From Cryptomeria japonica (lineage: Eukaryota; Streptophyta; Pinopsida; Cupressales; Cupressaceae), in the NCBI RefSeq assembly GCF_030272615.1, contig NC_081415.1, positions 192,352,270-192,416,269 of the forward strand: a stretch of DNA of 64,000 nt, read 5' to 3'. Below, one piece after another: positions 46,601-58,483 of this stretch. The position numbers and the translations under genes were made by a program. Position 1 is the first letter of the stretch; every line of letters starts with the position of its first letter. The notes under the pieces are model-generated. The model did not search any database. It was not told the DNA's origin and saw only the letters and a list, made by a program, of their open reading frames with translations.

Positions 46601-47608
46601 TAACCTAGCTACTTATTCCTTATCATCCTTGTCATCCTTGTCATTTCAATAACCCACCTTCTAAAAATTGTCATCCTTGCTTCTTTTTTGAGTTGTCAAA
46701 CTTCTCTTCATCTAACACTTACTCAAGTTATGCTTAATTCTCTACGTCTATTGATTCTTTCATTATTTTTTTAAGTCAAAATTTCATCCATCCTCCCACC
46801 TTATTTCTCTTTCCTTGATTCCTTCTAAATATTTTCACCTGATAACTTGCTAAATATTTCCCATCAAATTTTGAGAATTACAATTTCCCTCAAAATGGTA
46901 CTAGGTATGAATCAAGCCTAAACTTTGATATCTAAAATTTGAAGAGTAATGTTAATTACTTAAGGTTATACATTTGGATTTCCCTCTTCTAAAATGAATT
47001 TTTAGTTACCCCAATGCCCAGTAGCTCAAATTGTGGTTTTAATTATGGATTTTGTCTAATCCATGAAATTTAAAACATCTCGCCTATTTTTTTGAATTCC
47101 CATAACCCACTAGAATAGCCCAAAAGGCCACATGGTCACCTAAAAATAATCCAAGGCACTAGAAAGGTACCAATAACTAATAGTGGTAACTTTTGTATTG
47201 CCTAATGAGGGTTAAGAACAATTTTGGTACATATGTGATTCAAGGAATTAGAATGGTGGCTTGCTAGAAGTGGTTAAATTTTTTCTTTTATTGGTTGAAA
47301 GGCCCAATACCTAAAAAAATAATTCCTAGAAACATTTAACCCAAGTCTCACAAATTCAACATTGAAAGATTCAAAGTCCATTTGAAATTTACTATAGTGG
47401 ATCAAATCTTACTACAAGTAAAGTCTCTTGATGTCTCAGTAGTTTTCACTATGGATTTCATGAATTCATTGACTATCTTGCATGTAGATGGTGATGTTAT
47501 TGGTGAGAAAACTAACATATCTTAATGGAAAGATATTGATAGTTCTAATATGGTTTTTGATGTCAGGATTACATTTTTGAGACAACATGGTGCAACATGC
47601 AACATTTT
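46601..47608. other. Unique AT-rich segment between arrays
   Basis: About 1 kb without a recognisable gene or repeat, lying between hairpin arrays A1 and A2. Confidence 0.5.
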
Positions 47609-48200
47609 TTATAATGGCATAATAGGTCCATAATTGGTCCTATCATACCATGACATGGCATAATAGGACCTTTATGCCATGGCATGGCATAAATGGTCCT
47701 ATTGTGATGGCATAATAGGACCTATTATGGCATGTCATGGCATAATAGGACCTATTATGGCATGTCATGGCATAATAGGACCTATTATGGCATGTCATGG
47801 CATAATAGGACCTATTATGGCATGTCATGACATAAGAGGTCCTATTATGCCATGTCATGGTATGACAAGACCAACTATGGACCTATTATGTGATGTCATG
47901 GCATAATAGGACATATTATGCCATGATGGCATAATATGTCCTATTATGCCATGACATCACATAATAGGTCCATAGTTGGTCTTGTCATACCATGATATGG
48001 TATAATAGGAACATAATTAGCCATCATGGCATAATGTGTCCTATTATGCCATGTCATGTCATAATAGAACCTACTATATTCCTATTATGCCATGACATGC
48101 CTTAATATGACATGATAGCATAATATGTCCTATTATGCCATGACATGCCATAATAGGTCCATAATTGTTCCTATTATGTCATGTCATGGAATAATAGGAA
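47609..48200. repeat. Hairpin minisatellite A2
   Basis: Array of palindromic GGCATAATAGG / CCTATTATGCC words. It includes a nearly exact 30-bp tandem block at 47,709-47,830 (unit CATGTCATGGCATAATAGGA plus CCTATTATGG) and the long palindrome at 47,840-48,010. Open frames on both strands (repeats such as GPIMACHGII) come from the repeat and are not genes. Confidence 0.9.
47840..48010. repeat. 171-bp near-perfect palindrome
   Basis: 47,856-47,923 and 47,927-47,994 are exact inverted copies (68 bp each) around a 3-nt loop TGA. Pairing continues outward to 47,840/48,010 with only two mismatches. The arms begin CATGGTATGACAAGACC. RNA from either strand would form a hairpin of about 84 bp. Confidence 0.95.
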
Positions 48201-48756
48201 AATAGTTATCAAATCTATAATAATTTGACTATGTCAATGGCTAATTCTTAATGAATATTCATGTTTTGAAGGTCTCATTAAGAAATTAGAGATATTATAC
48301 AAGAGGAGAGAATTAAATCCCTCTAATATTGGTGTATAAACTACAAAGCCTTTGATTTACCAAATGAAATATCTAATTAGGGTCATCATGAATGAGGACC
48401 CTTGAGGTTTACATTTAGAGCTATGGATGACCTTGACCTTGGTAGCCCACCACTTCCATGTGTAAGTGTTAATGTTGAGTTCACACCATTAGGGTGAATG
48501 AAGTTACAATGTTAGGACTTTTAACATAGAGGAAGAGCACTTGGTCAAACAAGTTGATAATCATTATAAAGTGAAAGAAAAAAAGGAAAAAAACTATTGA
48601 GATTGAGACATAAACTTTATGATAACTCATACACTAGCGTCTCTTTCATAATCTTTAATAGACATGATTACGCATACACTAGTTAACATTATCTATGCTC
48701 AATAGCGTATAGTTCATTTTCTTTATTCGACACATTTGAGAGGTCATAGTTTGACT
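48201..48756. other. Unique segment between arrays
   Basis: No gene or repeat recognised between hairpin arrays A2 and A3. Confidence 0.45.
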
Positions 48757-48890
48757 TTATTATGCCATATCATGGTATAATAGGACATATTATGTCGTGA
48801 TGACATGATATGTCCTATTATGTCATGATATGCCATAATAGGTCCATAATTGGTCCTATTATACTAGGACCTATTATGCCATGACACATG
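48757..48890. repeat. Hairpin minisatellite A3
   Basis: A further block of TATTATGCCATATCATGG / CATAATAGGTCCATAATTGG words forming imperfect inverted repeats, related to A1 and A2. Confidence 0.8.
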
Positions 48891-48892
48891 CC

Positions 48893-49115
48893 ATGATATT
48901 TCGTTTTGGTTTTGGTTTTGATACATCCATTTAGTTTCAGTTTGGTTTTGATTTGGTTTTGGTTTTGATTTCCATTTAGTTTCGGTTTTGTTTCAATTTG
49001 GTTTTGGTTTTGATGTTTGTGAGATATCTTGTATCTTGTAAATTTGATATTTTGTTTTGTTAACTATCTAGATTTGGTTTTGATTTGTAAATTTGTTGAT
49101 TTTGGTTTAGGGTTT
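48893..49115 (+). repeat. Degenerate GGTTTT/GATTTGG tract
   Basis: Imperfect repeats of TTTGGTTTTG and TTTCGGTTT with interspersed GATT/CATT, fading after 49,110. Confidence 0.8.
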
Positions 49116-49429
49116 AGGGTTAACTGTTGAAGAATATTTAAGACCAAAATTAAGAATTTACAAATGTAAAAACAAATTTACTTATAGACTACTTTAAAAA
49201 ATAAATTAAATAATACAAAAAAAACTTAAATAATACTTAAAAAACAGGAAAAATTTACAAGAAAATTAAAAAATGTGAAAATGGATGATCGAATGTGTAC
49301 CTAGGATAGTGGTGGAGGCTTGAAATGGAGTCCACAACATGGGGGCCTATTTTTTATCTCCTTTTCTCACTAGAGTTGCAGGTAAAACTGACAAAATGCG
49401 CTAAAAAAGAGAGGGTAAAATCATATTTA

Positions 49430-49528
49430 AAAACGAGACCCCATTTCGTTTTCAAGCGGGCCCCCATTTAAGAACAAAATGGTGGCCCGTTTAGTTTCGC
49501 CTTGGACCCCGATTATTCTTGCCTCAGG
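49430..49528 (-). repeat. Transposon A right end, GGGCCC-rich
   Basis: The inverse of the left terminus (CTTGCCTCAGG) preceded by GCGGGCCCCCATTT and GTGGCCCGTTT, parallel to the left subterminal cluster. Confidence 0.45.
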
Positions 49529-50194
49529 TGCCCGAAGCAAAAAATGAGCTGCTGTTTCTAAGAGTGCATTTTCCAACGCGCGGACTTCTGCCAATTTGTG
49601 ACCCATTACCTTGCACTTACCCTTTCATTCTACAAATTTTTTTTAAAAAAAAGAAACTTTGATTTTTAACTAGTTTTCACAAATTTTTAGAGGGAGAAAG
49701 CTTAAAATTTTGTTTTTCAAGATGTGTCCACTTCAAAAATTAGCAAAAAATCACATATTCATTAAAAAATTAGCAGAAAAATTTGGCATAAACTACATGG
49801 TGTTAGATAATTTCTCATTGGAGATATTTTCAAAATTCCAAAAAAAAGGAGCACACTAGGTGCTATGTTATGTTTTTCTGAGAAGAACAGGGCCACTTTG
49901 TGTGCTCCCCCTTTTTGAAACCCTTATTCTCCACAATTTTAAAAAATAATTAGTATTTTAGAAAGTAGACCTGGAGCACTACAACTCTTGTTCTTGCTAC
50001 ATTTTCATATTTTGAGTGTAACTATCTTCATTTTGTTGTTAGAGTTCAAACCTTGCTGATTTTAGAAAAAAATTGGCATCATAAGACCTCTTTTTGGTCC
50101 CCCAGCTTTGTGCACTTACCCACTATACATATTGTTACATCACTATGGAATCCTAATATTAGTGACATCATTCGTAGAAGAACATTGTTGAGCC

Positions 50195-50290
<96 letters not shown>

Positions 50291-51699
50291 TTTCTCAAAT
50301 GATGAATTCTTTAAGTGTGATGAGTTTAAAATTATGATAGTTAAAAGGAAGACCAACAAAAATATATTTTTTAGGTTTAAAGACAAGAAATTATAGGCAG
50401 AAGAGTATAGTAATAAAATTGCTACTTAATTCCTTCGAAAGAAAATTAATTTTATATATCTATAATGATATGAGAAGACAAAAGTAGTCAAAGAATTAAG
50501 GAAATGTTTGTTTGATATATCTTTTGTTGTAGCCATGCATATCATAAAATGGTGGGATTCTAATGAGGATATTTGGGGAAGTAAGGAGGAAGCCAAAAAT
50601 CTCCACTTTGGATTTGGATTCAATATTTTAAGATAGTAGTTGTGTGGGTTGTGGCTCCAAAACATGGCAAGCCTCAAGTGGCTCACGATATAAAAATATA
50701 AGAGGAAAGAGAATTTTAAGAATATTAGAGGATACATCTACATCACAAGCAAAATTAAATTCAAAATTCATAGGAATATTCTGATAGGTTATAAGTAGAG
50801 CATAATGAATTGCCACATGTCTATAAGAAGATTAAGACTATGGCAACATATTCTAATCTATTTGTGACATAACTTAGAACACTTCCCACTTCCTTAAATA
50901 TCACATATCAATGTGATGGCAATACACTCATGTTGTAGATAAAGGTTTAAATGGGTAATTGGAGAAGAGCCAAGAAATAGAGTTTAAGAAAAGGTAAAAG
51001 GGATAAAAGACATTTATGAATTGGATTGTATCCTTTTTTTATCATCAACTTTCTCAAATTATAACAAGATTTATGATGCTTGGGCATACTATAGTAATTT
51101 GAAAAACAAAAACCAACGATTACTAAAATGAGTAGGAAGAAATTTTTAAGTGATTAAATAGATCACAAGGGTAGTTATGATGAATGCCATTCAATGATAC
51201 ACAAGGTATACCTATCACACTCCCAAGGAAATCTCAAGCATACATGAAGTGATTGGGCTTCTAAATGATGTTTTTACTTTCCAAAGAAGATTTGATTTGA
51301 CACTAAAAGGAAAGATAAAATCATTTTAATGCTTTATAAGAGTGTTAGATGTCTTTGATACTTGATATGTGTGAAAAAAATAAATCATTAGAAGATTGGA
51401 AGGAAAAATTCTAACATCACCCCAAATTTGGTTACATCACTCATTCAAGTTGAAAAAATTGAGTCAACCTCATATAATAGAAAGATATATAATTTACTAA
51501 AACTATAATAAGTGCGAAAGAGTTCTTAAAGAAGTTAAAGCGTTATTTAATGTAAGAGATTAGGGACACCAAAATAAGTTGGCTAAATTCCTTAATCACA
51601 ATTGGCCATTTGATAAGGATTTTTTTTATCTTTGGATTATTTTTTAATGAAGCTTGAATGATCTAATATTTTAGTGTCTCTTAAGGCACATGTTATGAT
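49529..51699. other. AT-rich, no recognisable gene
   Basis: Apart from the (AG)n run listed separately, short open frames only. No element ends identified. Confidence 0.4.
50196..50288. repeat. (AG)46 microsatellite
   Basis: Uninterrupted AG dinucleotide run of 93 bp. Confidence 0.97.
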
Positions 51700-51965
51700 T
51701 AAGGAATAAACAGGTTTTGAGGGGAGTTGAAACCCCTTACAACAAGTTTTGGAGGGACCTGAAACTCTCATATTTTTTCATGGATCTGAAACCCACAAAA
51801 GAACACTGCATAAAGATACAACATAGCCATTCAATAGCCCAACCACAACCAAACATTGAAGATTGAACATTGAAGTGCTAGTTGTAAAAGAAAAGGCCTA
51901 AGCTAACCAACAAAGATCTCACATAAACATGAACATAGGGAACAAGGTTCCCTCAACCTTAACCA
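51700..51965 (-). mobile_element. LINE 3'-tail fragment
   Basis: The minus strand contains TTTCAGGTCCCTCCAAAACT and GGGGTTTCAACTCCCCTC and ends CCTGTTTATTCCTTAAT. This matches in order the 3' UTR of the LINE at 27.5 kb. No coding part is present, consistent with 5' truncation during target-primed reverse transcription. Confidence 0.6.
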
Positions 51966-54519
51966 TGGGTTTTATCCAAGTACTTAAAATCCATTAAAGA
52001 ATGTTAATATTTAGCTCATGGATTTTTTGTAGAGGTGACTAGTCATATGGCCATGAATGATAAGGAAATGTTATTTGCATGGAAATATTGGTTAAGGAAA
52101 TAATTATTATAAATTTTGTTGTAATAAAACGCCTAAAAAAATAGCAATTATGGTTACATTTGGTTACTTGTTCTTGTTAATCTAATACTAGTTAGAATCA
52201 TAATAATTTTAAGTCACTCAAGGAAGTAGTTATGGTTGTTAAGGATTTTTCATACTAGTTTAGTTTTCAAATGCATAACACTTGTAGAAGGAGAAGTTCG
52301 AGCTTCCAAAGCTTCAAATCCATGAACACAATGTATGGGATTGGAATAGAAATAATTAGTTGTAAGTGATTGCTAGATGGATATCCACCTCTTGTCACAT
52401 GTTTTCCATGGAGGATTAGGAGCTCCTTAGGAAATATGGTTCGCTTGTTCCCTATTTTCCCTTATAGGTGATTGAGATTATTTAGTGATTCTCTTATGAT
52501 TGGAGGTGCTACTCTTCTCATCTCTTTTAGCCCTCAATATTCACATAATATAGGATGGCATGTGTAACTAGTAGAATAACTAAGTTAGTTAGATGATTCA
52601 ACATATGAATTAAAAGTATCTCTTGCTCAATTGTAGGAATTTATTGGAATTTTATTTTATCTCATGTTGCACAAGTTCTTCTTCTATTGTCTTTAGTTGT
52701 CCATCCTAGATTAAGGTTGGTAGGTTTTCTAGAGACAAGCTCCATGTTTTCTATTATAGCTACTAATTTATGGGTGGCAAAATGACTGCATCTAATAGTA
52801 GCTTCTATTTTCATGTTCTTAGCACTATCTATGATAGTTACTTGTAGATTATTTTTACTTTTTTCTATATCTCCATGATAGGTTGAGTGTAATTTTGATA
52901 TTAGAAAAAGTTGTTAAATTATTATTTGTTTCAAATCAAATATTTCAACAACCTATCGTGATCATGAACTCCCAGGTGATTCATGTGTATCCTCATCAAG
53001 ATTTTTTAATTTGAAAAGTTAGAATTTTCTACCATTAGTTTTCTAGTTACATATCTGCTCCTTTTCAGGAGTCATATAGATAAAGGTTTAAAAGCTAATC
53101 ATTAACACATCTTGATATGTGTACATGGTAAGGGATATAATGAATATGTTTGATTCATCTTGAAAACATTTATAATTTGAATCATCATTGGCTCATTCTT
53201 TTCTTTTCTAATCATTGCATTCCTTCTTGATGCCACCTTTCTCATCACACCTACAACATATACCTTATATTTTCTAGGAGAATTAAATGGCAATCTCTCC
53301 CAATTCATAAATCTTTTGTCCTTCTTCTTCTATTTTTTTTAGATCATTCCTGAGAAATGATTGCTTCCATAATATATTTGAAATTTATTTCTACATCATG
53401 TCTCCTTAAAGGGAAGAGAAACCAATGTCTCATCAAGTACAAATTTGAAAAATTGAATCTAATGGTCATTACAGTTATATTGTCCCATGAGTTTAACAAG
53501 GAACATAATAGGACCATGCATTATCCTTCTTCCTTCATCCTTAATCCAACATATTGTGACTATCTTTACATTCTAGTGGCAAATGTATTTAGGTGTACGA
53601 ATATTAATTCCCATCACCTATCCTCACAAAATATCCTTTTGTTGAAAAAAATTGTTCCAATAATTTGGCCCAATATAACATTCCTAACTTTGGTAGCATA
53701 TTCTTCTACAACATTAAGTAGCATTAAATTTACCAAATATTGTCAAATGATGCTTCTACCTTTCTATTCACACAATCAAATCTTTATCCTTCACACCAAA
53801 TGATTTACCTCTAGAGATTGCTAGTCACAGATATATGTGAATCAAAAAATACTCCGTTTTAAGTTTTTTGATCTCAAATTTTGTTGGATTAAACATCCAT
53901 TTTAGGAAGATAATAGTGGAAGACCTTTCTCCACTAATTAATGAAAAGAGAGATGCATGCAAAATCTAACAATTTCAAAAATAAAAAATACGCACATAAA
54001 AAGCATTCACCACCATTGTACAATGTTTACCTTGAAAAATCCTTTCAAGAAAGCCTAACCTCCAAAAGTTGAAACATGTATAGCTCAAGCCTTCATAAGA
54101 GGAAAAAAAAAAGTAGCTTAACTCTACAAAATCATACCATTATATATCTTTAAGCTATACACAAAATTATATATAAGTAAGATGAGAAAGGAAATCACCA
54201 ATAGCTTCTAAAGTTGTGAGAGAACAACATGGGCTAAAAGGAGCACCAAATCTCCATGCAAAACCCAACACCCCAATTAAGAAGAGCTAACTAAAGAGTG
54301 AATTAAAAACTTCCTCTTTCAACTAGGGCTTTCCACTTGGTCTTATTTATCTTTTTGTAACACGCACATACAAATCTAAACTTAACTCCCGTTTTTCATT
54401 TTTTTTTAATTCAACAATTCTAATAAACAACATAAAATCGTCATTAATACATTTAACAATACCTATGACAATTAAATGATATAGAGATTAACGAAAAGAT
54501 TTAAGAAGAAATATGGAAA
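51966..54519. other. Decayed repeat DNA
   Basis: No recognisable gene. The open frame of 148 codons at 53,357-53,803 has no motif I recognise. 53,990-54,400 is the partner of the dispersed repeat at 30,490-30,950. Confidence 0.4.
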
Positions 54520-55403
54520 GATAGAGCTAGAGAATAAAAGAGATATAGATATAGATATAGAGATGTCTAGAGATAGAAGGGGATAGAAGAAGATAAAGAT
54601 ACAGATCAAGATAGAGGGAGAGAGAAGAGTGAGAGAAGTTGATAAAGAGATAGAGAGAGTTAGAGGGAGACATATAAATAGAGAAAGACATGGATATAGT
54701 GAGGAAGAGATAGAGAGACAAAGGAAGAGAGAAACGAAGAAATAGAAAGAGATACAAATGGTTAGATAGAGTGATATTTAAAGAGATAAAGATATAAGGA
54801 GATATAAAGAGATAGCTAGAGGGAAAGAGAGATAGAGAGATTTGAACAAATAGAGTTGGGGAGATAAAAATGGAGAGAGAGATATATATGGGAAGAGAAA
54901 GGGAGAGAGAGAGAGGTAGAGATAAAGAAATATATAGGGAGACAAGGAGGCAAAAAGGAAGGGAGAGAAGGGGAGAGATTGAGAGGGTGATATGGAGAGA
55001 GAGGTGGAGAGAAAGGGAGAGATAGGTAGAATAGGAAGAGAGGGAGCGAGATAGGTAGAGGAAGGAGTGTGAGAGGGGTGGATAGAAATGGAGAGAGATA
55101 GGTAGAGGAGGGAGAGATGGAGAGGATGTAGGAGAGAGGGAGAGAGAGCTCAATATGTATAGAGGGAGAGATAACTCAATATATAAAGAGCGGGAGAGGG
55201 AGAGGAAGAGACAAAGAGATATAGATAGAGGGTGACATAAAGAGATAGAGAGGGATATGGAAAGAGATAGAGAGGGGTAGGGAAAGAGATGGAGAGGTAA
55301 GGAGATAGATATATAGGGAGATACATGTAGAGAAAGATATAGATATAAGAGATAGAGAAGAGTGAGAGGAGGATAGAGATAGATAGATATATAGAGTAGG
55401 ATC

Positions 55404-55455
<52 letters not shown>

Positions 55456-55515
55456 AGAGAGAGGGAAAGAGTGACAAACAAAATAGGTGATTGAGATAAG
55501 TAAGAGAGAGAGAAT
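54520..55515. repeat. 1-kb GA/GATA-rich polypurine tract
   Basis: The plus strand is almost all purine plus T: mixed AGAGATAGAGA, GATATAGAGA and GGGAGAGA units, ending in a pure (AG)n run at about 55,404-55,451. Unlike the tract at 34.7-36.2 kb it has no CT-to-GA switch and no inverted flanks that I can see. Ser/Leu/Ile-rich open frames on the minus strand are artefacts. Confidence 0.92.
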
Positions 55516-57493
55516 GTAAAGTCAAATTATTTAAAGTATAAATGCTAATAAAAAATAATAATTTAAAATAAATAAAATTAGTAATAAATAATAGTAAACT
55601 TAGCATATAATAAGCTTATTAAGTTAATAACATATTTGATCAATCTCAAATTTCTATAAAAACAAATAAGTGAAGTGTATAAGAGTAAAGAGTTACATTT
55701 TTATCTTCTATTTAGAAATTCTTTGGTTGAATTTGATTTTTTTGAGTGGCAAAGTTATTTCTCTAATATGCAATTATTTAGTGAAAACACCATATTTCAA
55801 TGGTTACTAATAGTGTAGTCTCCAAAAATTACAATACATTAGTGAGAGAACTTGATGGTGTCAATCAAAATATTTGAGAATCTTGAGCTTACATATGTAC
55901 AGAGTTTCAAATACCTACAGTCAAACCTATACTCTATCGTTGACGAAGCTACAAAAATCACTACATGAACTCAAAAAATCCTAAATTCCAGAATAATCAA
56001 AATTGATTTGCATCATTTATTTGTGAAGTATGTGAATCAATGAGTTTAATCATCTTATATATTTTAAGGTGTATAACAATTGTGAATTAACACAAGTAGG
56101 CCTCTTTCCTTGCTTCTATCCCTTTCATTTCATCTCTATAAAATAATAGTTAAGTTGTTAGATTTCTTATAAATTATTTTAAATAATATATTATATTAAT
56201 ATATATATTAATAATATATTATATTTTGTATATATTTAATTTAAAGAGCATTATGTATAAAATATAAATCATATTTTTTTTTACTTAATATTGTACATTA
56301 AATTTCATATAATATATGACAATAAATACAATATAAACATTTAAATATAAGACAATCTCCATATGTTGAGAAGCCTTCCTCTAAAAAAATTCAAAAATAA
56401 AATGAAAATAAAAAATTAAAAGATAAATTTTAAAAAAATAAAAAAATCTAAAAAAACCAAATTGCTCTTCAAGTCAACTTTTATAATTAAAATAAATAAA
56501 TATAAAAGTAATGCAAATAAAATCTAAAAAACCAATACAATTTAGTGATCGTTTAATTTTCTCTCATTCAAGGGGAGTACTAGCAAAATGAAGTTAGTAA
56601 TCGTTTGATTTTGAAACGACTAAAAGAGGCAAGGAAGAGTTGTCCTTGTGGCACAATTCATGATAAACCCAAAACATATGTGGGCCCAGACAATATGAAT
56701 ACATGAAGAAAAGTCAAAAAATTGGTAGACATAATCTAATGGCTATAAATAGTGCAATTGTCTTGCATACTTCTCGGTGGATGTGGATGTGAGTCCTTGA
56801 TTTAGGGGAAAGGACCCAGTAGTTGTGCACCCTAACTTCTCGCTTCTCAAAATCCTACTTGGAAATTTCAAATCACTTCGATTTTTTTACAACAGCTTAC
56901 TTGGCAAGTCCCCTGCTTATAACTAAGGTTTCAGGGCCACATCATCAAATATGATGCCACATCAACATGCTTTTTGCCAAGGTGTCCAAAACAGCCCCCC
57001 AAAAAAGTGAGACCAATAAGTGTGCAAAAGAGACCCCAATAGTTGTGCAGCTGACATGGCATCACCTGATTGGTTACTTTTTACAATATTAGTACATTTC
57101 TTAACAACTATTGGTACATTTCCTAACAAAAATTGATATTTTTTGTTTCAAACAATAGGTTTTATTTATTCAATTTTTGGAACAAAAGGTATCAACAACC
57201 CTCACAACAATTGGTACATGCTCAACTACTAGATCCTTTCCCCTATACAACGTGTGAGGAAACAGTTGTCGTGTCAGACGTAAATAAAATTGATTGGGCA
57301 ACGATACCAAAAAGTTGTCAATATAGATGACGTATTTGGCTGTACATGCAGGAATAAAATCAACGGAAGCAAATGTTTGAATGGTCTTGCATGCATTTTT
57401 GTGAGGTTTCAACCATTGATTTTTATAATCAGAAATACCAAAACTAATATCCATGTAATCTTTAATTATAATTATAACGTACGTCATGCTTAC
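55516..57493. other. AT-rich intron or intergenic DNA
   Basis: No exon recognised. GGCTATAAATAG at about 56,744 is a TATA-box-like word without an associated gene. ATTGGTACAT occurs twice (57,111 and 57,210). If the WAK exons belong with the kinase at 29-30 kb, this is the first part of the large intron. Confidence 0.4.
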
Positions 57494-57679
57494 CTATAGC
57501 CGAAGGTTTCAAACTTACGCGTGAAGCCCCATCATTGAGATAACATCTTGTCCCGTTTTGAAATCCGTCTCCGCCATAACCCGTTCCACAATTGTAAGAA
57601 CCAGGCAAATCAATACATACGCCACTAGCCGATGATTCAACGCACTGATTCAAATCTCTGCGACTGCACTTGGGCACAT
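57494..57679 (-). CDS. WAK-like gene, EGF-Ca exon
   Basis: 186-bp exon between acceptor CGCACAG (first base 57,679) and donor ATAG/GTAAGC (last base 57,494). It reads VPKCSRRDLNQCVESSASG then VCIDLPGSYNCGTGYGGDGF: a calcium-binding EGF module with D-N-C and the CxDLPGSYxC signature. The donor is phase 1 (PSAI then G). The next WAK exon should carry the TM and kinase; the only candidate in the window is at 29,204-30,332 on the same strand, whose acceptor supplies the two matching bases. No stop or frameshift is present in this exon. Confidence 0.8.
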
Positions 57680-57789
57680 CTGTGCGTTCGAAAGAGTAAA
57701 GATAATCTCTTTTAATTTACAAGAAAACATATGACAATAGTCTCTAATACAAGAAAACACATTATACCAGACAAGGGTTGAGATCATAC

Positions 57790-58480
57790 ATGTGCAACCG
57801 GTGCCGTTAGAGTAACCGGTCCCTTCATAGCCTGGAACACATCTGCATGAGTGGGCATCCCCTGTTAGAGAGTCGATGCGTTCGGCTTTCTTGGCACAAG
57901 AGTAATTGGCTGTTCCTTTGACAATTGAGCAATTTCCATGGTCGATGCCCCAATCGAGGAGGAGGCCGTAATGTCCCCTACCCAACTGACCAAATTCGTG
58001 TTCCTGTAACTCCCAAGTAAGTGGATCGAGAAGAGTAGAGAACCCGCACACTCCTGCAAAGTTGTTATAGCTAATTCCCCCACCAGTGAAATTTATGGTC
58101 CTCTTATTTCCTGGAATACCAGCTTCACAGCACCCATAGCTGTTGCAGTATTTGGGGTCATATTGATGTAGACAGGCAGCTTTACATTTCCCCTCCCCAT
58201 CATCAAGAGTGAAAGAGCCGATTGATTTGCAACCAACGACCACGAATTTATTGATGGAGGAAATGGTGAAGGGCCCATCTGCAGGTAACTTGAACTGCAA
58301 AAAGGCATCATCTGTTCCATTACACGACATGGCTTTTAGAGAAGTGGAATTTATGATCAGAGAGCCCGTATAATTGATCTGCAGGATCTCAAAGTCCGTG
58401 TCCCTACCATTTACAAGTGCGCCAAGAAATGGAGCCAACTCCCTCCTAGAATTCCCATTCTCCTTCTCCATACATTTGAT
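57790..58480 (-). CDS. WAK-like gene, GUB_WAK extracellular exon
   Basis: 691-bp exon reading IKCMEKENGNSRRELAPFLG, INYTGSLIINSTS, GPFTISSINKFVVVGCKSIG, YGCCEAGIPGNKRTINFTGG, GVCGFSTLLD, NYSCAKKAERIDSLTGDAHS, CRCVPGYEGTGYSNGTGC. This is the galacturonan-binding GUB_WAK domain and the start of the EGF region. It ends at donor CACAT/GTATGA; the 110-nt intron to the next exon looks normal. It starts at an acceptor-like TTGGTTTTCAG, directly next to a hairpin minisatellite. The signal peptide and first Cys-rich CGxxxIPYPFG part are not visible, so the gene is either interrupted by the repeat or has its first exon further upstream. WAKs sense cell-wall pectin fragments at the plasma membrane. Confidence 0.78.
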
Positions 58481-58483
58481 CTG

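Larger units (their letters stand above)
44070..49528 (+). mobile_element. Probable DNA transposon A (5.46 kb) with hairpin arrays
   Basis: Termini CCTGAGGCAAG (44,070-44,080) and its inverse CTTGCCTCAGG (49,518-49,528) are perfect over 11 bp. Just inside each end is a cluster of GGGCCC/GGGGCCC motifs in otherwise AT-rich DNA (44,105-44,235 and 49,435-49,500). Inside lie a transposase-like gene (44,423-46,330), hairpin minisatellites (46,328-48,890) and a degenerate GGTTTT tract. No flanking duplication was found (CCTAAT left, TGCCCG right), so the boundaries are inferred. The superfamily is not assigned. Confidence 0.5.

Noticed and set aside
47643-47906. Repeat proteins with GPIMACHGII or MTCHNRSYYA units
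   Set aside because: Translation of the 30-bp hairpin minisatellite on each strand; no other support.
46320-48900. CRISPR-like repeat array
   Set aside because: Eukaryotic context, palindromic units without unique spacers of constant length, and no cas genes.
53357-53803. 148-codon open frame, plus strand
   Set aside because: No family motif, splice site or regulatory context; probably chance in AT-rich DNA.
54527-55606. Open frames of 208 and 101 codons rich in Ser/Leu/Ile
   Set aside because: Product of the GA/GATA polypurine tract, not genes.
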